DNA of 64,000 nucleotides from Paraspadella gotoi (Eukaryota > Chaetognatha), in contig CM119263.1 in the NCBI GenBank assembly GCA_051294375.1, positions 23,028,833-23,092,832 of the forward strand, written 5' to 3'. Under the pieces are notes generated by a model. The model did not search any database. It saw only the letters and a list, made by a program, of their open reading frames with translations, and had not been told where the DNA came from. How positions within the stretch are numbered: position 1 is the stretch's first letter; each line of letters begins with the position of its first letter. A program made the position numbers and the translations under genes. This document shows positions 1-64,000 of this stretch, piece after piece.

Positions 1-897
1 ATAAGATTAGATGATCGCCCGATCCTCGGATGCGTTTTCGATTCTAGTGAGATTGATCTCCAGCGATGATGTCGACGATAGAATGGATACCAAATTGTTC
101 GCCGGCGCTCCTTCAGACGCACCATCAGTTTCTCGAATACCCGACGATAAATTCAGATATAATTTTGTATCGAAACAAAGGTAGGAAAACCGCCTTCGCG
201 AATTTCCTTGAAATTCGAAGCAAGAAAAACATATTTTTAAAAATAAAATTAGTCCGATTTTTGAAAAAAATATCTCCCAATTTTTTTTCTTATATTTCCT
301 TCCATTTTTCTTTTTATCACAGAACTTTATCAATTTTTTTCAAATTAACTTGTTTTTTCTCTAATTTGTTAGAACATTGTGCATTGTTTGGTAAAAGCAT
401 AAATAATAAGCAATCACGAATATTGCACATTTAAGTTTTTGTTTATCCTTGAAAATATATATTTAAAATATAACAGGAAATAAAATTATCAAAACTTATA
501 AGTTATAACGATGACGATGACGCTCCCTACCGCTATAAAAAGTTTTGAATTTCTCTCTCGGTTCTGGAAGCTCTAAGCAACAACAACATTTTAAAAATTC
601 GGAAAATGAAAAACATCTTTTCAGAGATTATCATTATTCACCATTTTCCTCATTATTCATCATTTTCCTCATTATCGAGGAACTCAAACAAGTAATTTTT
701 TACTTAAAAATTTTAAAATCAATAATTATTAGATATATGTTTTTTTGAAAACCATTTTGAAACGTTTTATATTGTAAGAGCTAATGATCCAAAAATCAAG
801 ATTGCCATTGTGGCATCGGCATCAAACCGCTCCTTGCCCAAACCCCTTCCCTCAACGCGTCCCATTACCCGGCTTACTCTGAGAGCTCCGAGCTCAC
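1..897. other. left-edge intron of the PET-LIM gene, no supported gene
   Basis: AT-rich sequence. I looked for the rest of LIM4 on the minus strand (WHE and C-x2-C pairs) and found none. Two short overlapping ORFs near 1-430 have no domain and no matching splice context. Confidence 0.5.
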
Positions 898-57148
<56,251 letters not shown>

Positions 57149-57370
57149 CTTGGAATGTTTATTTACGAAATCTTATGTGTTTTTATTCGATCTTTCTTTT
57201 TATTCACAGTTTTTTCATTATTTTCTTTTAGAATTCACGAAGGTCGCTTAGCAATAAGATTGTTTGGTTTTCTTCTCTTTCTCTTTTTAGTTTATTGTTT
57301 AGTTGGAATTGAAGAACGAACTATCGAAAAGTAGCGTTAAATGAAAATATAATATTTAGTGCGATTACAT
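57149..57370 (-). promoter_or_regulatory. likely promoter/5' UTR region of the PET-LIM gene
   Basis: Sequence upstream of the minus-strand start codon at 57,148. It is AT-rich and no clear TATA box or CpG island was seen. Called by position only. Confidence 0.3.
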
Positions 57371-57394
57371 TACCTTTTTAAAATGAAAGAGAGG

Positions 57395-57415
57395 AAGATA
57401 GAGAGAGAGAGAGAG

Positions 57416-57478
<63 letters not shown>
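57395..57478. repeat. GA microsatellite
   Basis: Interrupted GA tract in the region upstream of the PET-LIM start. Confidence 0.93.
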
Positions 57479-57481
<3 letters not shown>

Positions 57482-58839
57482 AGCAGGCTTCCTCGCCGAT
57501 CTGTCGGTAAGATACAAGTGTCATAAATATTTGTTCACTTTTTTCTTCTTCTTTTTTTAAACGTCTTTTTTTTTTCATCGCCGAACTTTGGTCCATCATA
57601 TTTAACGTTGGTGTGAAAATCTTTTTCTAATTTTTTAAAGGAACGAAAAAAAAGTTTTTTTTTAAACTTCAGAGCTAAAAAAAATGAAAAATATTCTTTT
57701 CGTAGGACGTAAAAAATTGTCTTAATAAAATTTAACCCATTTAATAGGAACAAAAACAAGTTTTATTTTGGTTTATTTTGAATGCAACCATTTTCTATTT
57801 CTGAAATAAAACCCCGATTAAGTTGACTTCCCAAAGTGATTAAAGAAACCTTGTGAATGATAAGAAAAAAAGGGAAGGAGCGAGTGAACGATGAGTGAAC
57901 GGACGAGTTCGAATGGAGCCCCGATTCACGAGATAAGAAAGAAAGGTTCGGAGCGCTGAGTCGAAAGGGGAATCAGTTCACAACGCGGCACCCTCTTTCC
58001 ATTTCCTCGCAATCCCTGAGGTTCTGATGACGCACAGTGGTTGTGATAACGAATAATAAGTGTAACCTAGAAATATAGATTTATGTAGTTATAAACAATA
58101 AAAATGATAGAAGTTTCACTAATTTGTAAGAAATTTTTTTTTTTTAAGTTAAAAGTCGTAAAACAATTAGTTTTTTTTTTTTAAATAGCGAAATGTTTGT
58201 CGATCCTAAATTTCTAAGAACGAACAAGAATTGAAGGAAGAAATTTAACATCGCCTCTGATGTCGCTGCCGCCGCCGCAGGGGGCGCGCGTGAAAACAGT
58301 TGCGTCAAAAAAAGGGGGGGCGGGGTTGAAAATGAATCCACGAAAAAGAAGAAATGACGAAGATCGTTCATCTTCTTATTTTTCTTTCGTCGCCTTTTTA
58401 TAAAACGGAATGTATTGTTTTGACTTTTGACACTTGACGAAGATTCGAGACAGGGATACAGAGTCGTCGTCGTCGTCGTCATCGTTCGCCGGTCGTCGTC
58501 GTTCGTCTGCTTAGACGTCGTCTTTACTCCCAAAGATAGCTCTCACTCGTAGCAGCGAAATCATGCTCCGTTTTAATTCGCAAATATTTGGTGGCAAAAA
58601 CACGATGGATCGACGACAACGATGGAGATGACAACGAAGTACAAGTTGATGGTAAATCATTGCGGAAGGAAATGAAAGGAAATTCTCTAAGCTGAATTGC
58701 TGGACCGATTGCAGAGTCACGGCGCGGAAGAATGAGGAATGAGAAAGACGATAACGACGACCAATATGGCGACGACGACGACGACAACAAAAATCTTTGC
58801 CGACGTTATCAACCGGAACAGAATCGGGAGCAACGACGA

Positions 58840-58852
58840 CGAAGAAGAAGAA

Positions 58853-58896
<44 letters not shown>

Positions 58897-58900
58897 AGGC
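58840..58900. repeat. CGA/GAC trinucleotide array
   Basis: About 17 GAC units after a few GAA units. Confidence 0.95.
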
Positions 58901-59534
58901 AACGAAAATCTAAAAACAAAAACACTTTGTGGCTACCGGGTATTTCGCTTTAAGAACGATAACAAAATCGCGACGACGTTTAAAAATGTGACGACGACGA
59001 CGACGACCAGTATTCGGTGACAAAAACAATTGAAAAAAGTAAACAGCATAGGGAAAAGAGAAAATTGGCTGAAGAAAAACAACAAAATTTGAAAATTATT
59101 TGCATTTCTAAAATTTACAAAAGAAGTAAAAGTATATTTATTTTTTCTCTGAAAATTCAGATACCCAGTAAGAAAGATGAATCAAAAGTATCAAAAGTAT
59201 CAAAAGTAGATCTGTATGTATTTATTACTGGATATAGGATTTTGATACTTTTTGTTTAACTTGTTTATTATTTATTTGCCCTTTAACACACTCTTAAAAA
59301 TTAATAAAAAATAATAAAGGAGAAGGTCAACGCCGTTTTACGATCTCCACTTTCAATCCTTGTTTGTTTTGGTCAAACGATTGAGAAGCCAAAGAAACCG
59401 TAAACTCGAACATTATTTGTTGTTGCCAAAGCAAAGGCAGCATTTAGTTTTGTTGAAAAATTGTAAAAGAAGTCCCTAATTTCGTTAAGTATAAGGCATA
59501 AAAGTGAGCAATTAAATTTAAAAAAATAACTATA

Positions 59535-59620
59535 GGGAGCCAATAGGAGACCAACAGGAGGCCGAAAAGGAGGCCAACTGGCGGCCAACAGGTGGCAAAC
59601 AGAAAGCCAACACGCGGCGT
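59535..59620. repeat. short imperfect tandem repeat, unit about 11 bp
   Basis: Units of the form GGAGGCCAACAG/GGCGGCCAACAG repeat about six times with variation. Confidence 0.7.
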
Positions 59621-60723
59621 GCTTTTTATTCCTGAAATTGTTTACTTTTCTTTCGACGAAAAATCGCGCCAAGGAAACTCTAAGGCACGCAGCGTCAAAC
59701 GCGTATTCGGGGTCGCCAAGATGACGATGACGACAATGACGCCGATGAGACGACGACGACGACGACGACGATCGCGACTCTATTGTACCGCTTTAAAGTC
59801 TACAAGAAAGATGGTCAATACCTCAGCTATCCGCGATTCTAGCCGGTCAGCTTTTCCAAACGAGTTTAGCGTTCGCGCCTGTCTGAGACACTCAAAAGTG
59901 GTTAAAACCAACTTAAGTCTCGGTCATTAGAATCGAGTGTTGAAGTCCTCGTTTAATTCAGAGAATTAAAGACGGAAAAAGATTTCAACAATTAAAATTT
60001 AAAAAAAACAAGAATAATAAACAAAATGAAAAAAAGTCTCCGACAAAAACCTTTTCAATCTCCAAAGTCTGGAACGAATCAATCGCGATTAAAGGAAAAA
60101 AAATAAACAAAAGATTTCGTTGAAATGAAATCCGGGTCGACCTCTGACGGAGACCAAGCTCCGATCACTTAAAATAAAATCAAAAAAATTTCGATTCAAA
60201 GCCGATTAGTCAAGTGTCACGAGTTTGGCGGGTGAATATCGTGAGATTTTGGTGATGACAAGCACATATTTGCGAGTGATCTGGTTGAGGGTCAATCCCG
60301 CCCTCCGCGGGGTCAAAACTGAGACGTAATTGTAATAGTAATAGTTATGGTCTTCGACCCAATGGGTCACAACCAGTTCTACAGTCTTACAAATTATTTG
60401 CAAAAAAAAAAAAAAAAAAAACCACTAATGTGACATCTAACATCTAACATCTTAGATTCTAAGATGACAAGGCCTGGAAGAAAACGTTTCGGTGGCTTTT
60501 CCGTGCGCGGCAGACGGAACGAAAGAAAAACGAAGAAACGAAAAAAACAAAAGTCCATTTGTGAAGAAAAACAAAGAAGCAGTGAAGGAAAACTGATGGG
60601 ATTATTCCTTCCAGACAAAATACAAGTTGGAATTGACAGTTTGAGAGGCAAAAAAGTTGAAAGCGACGAAGACGACGATAAAAACGACGGAAAAAAAAAT
60701 CTAAGCAGAACAAGGAAAACAAT

Positions 60724-60816
60724 CTCGATGACGACGTGAAGACGAAGAAGACGAAGAAGACGAAGAAGACGAAGAAGACGAAGAAGACGAAGAAGACGAA
60801 GAAGACGAAGAAGACG
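60724..60816. repeat. GAAGAAGAC array
   Basis: About ten copies of a 9-bp unit GACGAAGAA leading into the minisatellite. The poly-Ser ORF on the minus strand is an artefact. Confidence 0.95.
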
Positions 60817-60839
60817 ACAACGAAGACAGAATGGCGAAA

Positions 60840-61640
60840 AACAGCAACATCGACGACATCGAAGATGTGATTAGGGTAACGACCGCGACAGAATGACGAT
60901 AACGACGACGACGACGATGTGATAAGGACAACGACCGTGACAGAATGACGATAACGACGACACNNNNNNNNNNNNNNNNNNNNNNNNNTTGTTGAGCGCC
61001 ATTCTGTCGGTCGTTGTCCTTATCACATCATCCTCGTCGTCATTATCGTCATTCTGTCACCGGTTGTTGTCCTTATCACATCGTCGTCGTCGTTGTCATC
61101 TTCATTCTGTCTGGCGGTCGTTGTCCTTATCACATCATCTTCGTCGTCGTTATCGTCATTCTGACGCGTCGTTTCCTTATCACATCGTCGTGTCATTATT
61201 TCATTCTGTCACGGTTGTTGTCCTTATCACATCGTTCGTCGTCGTCATTCATCTTCATTCTGTTGCGGTTGTGTCCTTATCACATCGTCGTCGTTGTTGT
61301 CATCTTCATTCTGTCTGGTGTCGTTGTCCTTATTCAACATCGTCGTGTCGTCGTTATCTATGTCATTTCGTCACGGTTGTTGTCCTTATTCACAATCGTT
61401 CGCGTTGTCATCATATCTTCATTCTGTTGCGCGTTGTGTGCTCCCTTATCACAAGACTCGTTACGTCGCCTGCGCGACGACGATGTGATAAGGACAACAA
61501 CCGCAACAGAATGAAGATGATGACGACGACGACGATGTGATAAGGACAACAACCGTGACAGAATGACAATAACGACGACACGACGATGTGATAAGGACAA
61601 CGACCGTGACAGAATGAAGATGACGACAACGACGACGACT
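60840..61640. repeat. minisatellite of about 49 bp with an inverted noisy middle part
   Basis: Unit contains GATGTGATAAGGACAACGAC, then CGTGACAGAATGA and a variable GAC run. It is in forward orientation at about 60,840-60,963 and 61,478-61,640. It is reversed (GTCGTTGTCCTTATCACATC) from 60,989 to about 61,460, where units also carry many indels. A 25-N gap (60,964-60,988) marks the first switch. Confidence 0.92.
60964..60988. other. assembly gap (25 N)
   Basis: Fixed-length gap at the orientation switch of the minisatellite. Confidence 1.
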
Positions 61641-63855
61641 GAACGGCCGAAAACAGTGGGAGACGAAAACGAGTCAAACCTCACGAAGCTGCTTGACTTT
61701 TTGACTGCATCGGCTAAACCGTCGCGGCGTGATCGGAAAGGTTCCTTGTTCCAGGCTAATCGTTTGGGTGTAGAAATTAAAGTAGCGATGGATTGAAGTG
61801 AGGGTCAATCAAAATCGGCAGACGAAGTGGCAACTATGTATTGAGGAAAGAAGAAAGGGAGAAAAGGAGAGGAAATCACGGCTCCAATTTTTTTCGGCGG
61901 AATCACGCGACGTGCTTCGCCTTTGGATGCTTTTCTTTCCTTTTTTTTTTCCTTTTGGATTTTGCGAAAGATGGGTTGAGGGATTTCATGAGATTTCATA
62001 GCATTTTATGACAGATATAGTTGTTTTATTGACTTATTATATTGGTTGCAGTGGAAATTAAAATTTTAAAAAATTATATCGGCATTGATCAAAATATAAA
62101 TGTGCTGCTTTTGCTTTTATGCTATTCAGAAGTTCAATTATGTTTAGCTGGGAACATCTTTTTAAATGTCAACCACTAAAAAATCAATACGAAATTCTAC
62201 GGTAGTATTGGGATTCCGCTAAAAAAAATTATTTGTTTTACGGTAAAACATGATTTTAATGGCAAAACATGCATGTTTTTGGTTTTAAACTTTTCAACGA
62301 TTTTTGTAAAGAAACAGAATCTTGGCGTCGGAAAAAAAAGAGGAGGAAAAACCAGAAAAGAGTTTTTTTCCCTTAAATTTTTTTGGTTTGAGATTTTTTT
62401 TCTTTTTTATTTAAAAATTTCTTCTCGTTTTTGAAAGAAGCGATTGTTTATGACTTCTCACCGAAACCGAAACTGGGATCGAGTGACAACGGCGGCCATC
62501 GAAAAAAAAAAACCCTCTTTTCCCAGTCGCCCCCTCCCGCCCGATTTTTTTTTCACTCTCTTTTCATCTTTCTCTCGCTCTCTTCGTCTTTCTGAGCTCT
62601 TTCCATATTAATCTTTTGCTATTTCCATTTTTCAACCTTATTTTTTCGCGAGGGGTTAATAAATAATTAATAATTATTTCTCTCTTGTGTTTCACATCTC
62701 TCCTTTTTCTCGCCCTTTCTTTTCTCGCTTTTCATCATCTTTATATTTTTTTTTGTCACTACTACCGATTTTTTTTTCTCTTTTACCCTTAATTTCATCT
62801 TTCTCTCACTTTTTCTATTCTTTCCATCTTCTTTCTATAGTTTTCACTCTTTTTTTTTCCACGCTAATCTTTCTCAATTCCCTCACAATTCACTCTCTTC
62901 ATCTTTTCCGCGCGTTTTCTTCAGCTTCAATCGCCAATACTTCATTTTCCACTTCGCTTATGCTTACTCAACCCTTCATCCACTTTTAACTCATCAATTT
63001 CCGCTCAAGTATTTTCTTTCCATTTCACACTTTTCGATGTTCACTTCATTTCACTTCACCTTCTTTCACTCTTTTAAACTCTTTCGATCGAAAACGTCAG
63101 GAGCTGAAAAAAAAGGGTCCCAGTAGAGCCTCTTTTTTTTAAGGATTTCTAAAAAAAAATCGAAACCCCAGAGAATTCACCGTTGAAGCTAAAAAGTGGC
63201 ACTGGATCTCGTTTGCCGCTCCAGAAAAGTAGTTATATCTATCAGAGATGGGAAAATTTTGGTGTAAAAAAAAAAGAAACAAAAAAATATTGAGTAAGAA
63301 AAAAAGAAAAATTTGTTGAAAAGCCGAACCAGATTCTTTCTTAGAGTCTGGTGATACCTGAGAAACGAGAATAGAAAAATAGCACCTGCTGTCGATTCTC
63401 AACTCACTTTTTTATTTTTAAATATTTAAATTTAGAGTTCGAGGTCAAAAACTAATAATACTAGCTAGCAGCTAAAACGAAAACAAGTTTTCTATTTTGT
63501 TGATACATTTAATTTTTTCATTGATAATAAACAGTTTTTTTAGAATATATCAAAATCATTATAGATAAAATTTTGAGTAGAGCTAGAAATCGTCTTAATT
63601 GACTAAGCAACTCCGCCCAAGACTTTTAACTGTTTCACTGCGCGCGTGGATTTACATGCATCGATTTAATTATATATCGTTTTTTTTTCCTTTTCGCCAA
63701 ATTCAGGACTCGATATTCCCTTCTAATTTTGTGGATCTTCTCATCCTTTTTCATAAATTTCTTTTCTTTTGATTATTATTCTCATCCAGTTATTTTTTTC
63801 TTTTTTCCTCAAATATTATCTTGTATTACATTTATTTAAATTTGATTTCTTTCTC
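61641..63855. other. AT-rich stretch, no gene seen
   Basis: Unique AT-rich DNA with T-rich and CT-rich blocks (62,520-63,080). ORFs are low-complexity Ser/Phe/Leu readings of pyrimidine-rich sequence. Confidence 0.5.
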
Positions 63856-63865
63856 TTAATGCCAT

Positions 63866-64000
63866 TTCATTTCCTTTCCTTTCCTTTCTTTTCCTTTCCT
63901 TTCCTTTCCTTTCCTTTCCTTTCCTTTCCTTTCCTTTCCTTTCCTTTCCTTTCCTTTCCTTTCCTTTCCTTTCCTTTCCCTTCCTTTCCCTTCCTTTCTT
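63866..64000. repeat. TTTCC pentanucleotide array at the right edge
   Basis: About 26 units with a few variants, continuing past the window end. Confidence 0.96.

Larger units (their letters stand above)
57479..60720. other. non-coding stretch upstream of the PET-LIM gene
   Basis: A/T-rich with GC-rich patches (58,250-58,330), GTC/GAC-rich patches at 58,460-58,510, 58,755-58,790, 58,840-58,900 and 59,720-59,770, and a local GGCCAAC-type repeat at 59,535-59,620. ORFs through the GAC patches are poly-Asp/Arg/Thr artefacts. No gene recognised. Confidence 0.45.

Noticed and set aside
1-434. Overlapping ORFs at the left edge as the next PET-LIM exon
   Set aside because: No LIM zinc ligands and the required phase-1 acceptor is not seen.
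60724-61700. CRISPR-like array
   Set aside because: Units are contiguous tandem minisatellite copies with no unique spacers, in animal DNA.

Overview
The window is animal nuclear DNA, probably from a bilaterian invertebrate. Coding exons are GC-rich with GT-AG splice sites. The introns and spacers are AT-rich and full of GA/CT, GAAA, GAAAA and GAC/GTC tandem repeats. Three protein families are recognisable: a PET-LIM protein of the Limpet (fly) / lim-9 (worm) type, an SLC7 amino-acid transporter, and a class A G-protein-coupled receptor. I see no operon, CRISPR, phage or bacterial features and no convincing rRNA or tRNA gene. The species cannot be named from the sequence. Eight runs of N and several duplicated contig ends show that this is a scaffold of imperfect quality.

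Layout. The PET-LIM gene runs right to left on the minus strand. Exon 1 is at 57.1 kb, exons 2-8 lie at 53.5-50.2 kb, and exons 9-10 lie at 3.2 and 1.0 kb. Its last LIM domains are beyond the left edge. Its eighth intron is apparently 47 kb and contains two other genes: a complete 11-exon, 529-residue b0,+AT-like transporter on the plus strand (4,895-10,316) and an intronless 605-residue receptor on the minus strand (14,002-15,819).

From about 9.5 to 31.8 kb the window is a giant imperfect palindrome. The left arm (about 9,543-20,310) is repeated in reverse complement in the right arm (about 20,873-31,787). The right arm is dense in one- and two-base insertions and deletions, which break the receptor copy and the three transporter exons it contains. 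The centre holds two 25-N gaps and a third partial copy. Just beyond the right arm, 31,788-31,948 repeats 20,305-20,467 in direct orientation. The simplest reading is a scaffolding or uncorrected long-read artefact (a hairpin read). A real inverted duplication is the exciting alternative. A smaller inverted noisy segment is embedded in a minisatellite at 60.8-61.6 kb, and a direct overlap duplication flanks the gap at 37.4 kb.

The rest (32-50 kb and 57-64 kb) is mostly non-coding. It holds microsatellites, CT/GA-rich islands, a GC-rich promoter-like island near 48.7 kb, SINE-like and other dispersed repeats, and a few short exon-like ORFs given as low-confidence candidates. The recognised genes do not form one pathway. 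The transporter and receptor appear to be nested passengers in a long intron of a muscle/cytoskeletal-type LIM gene.
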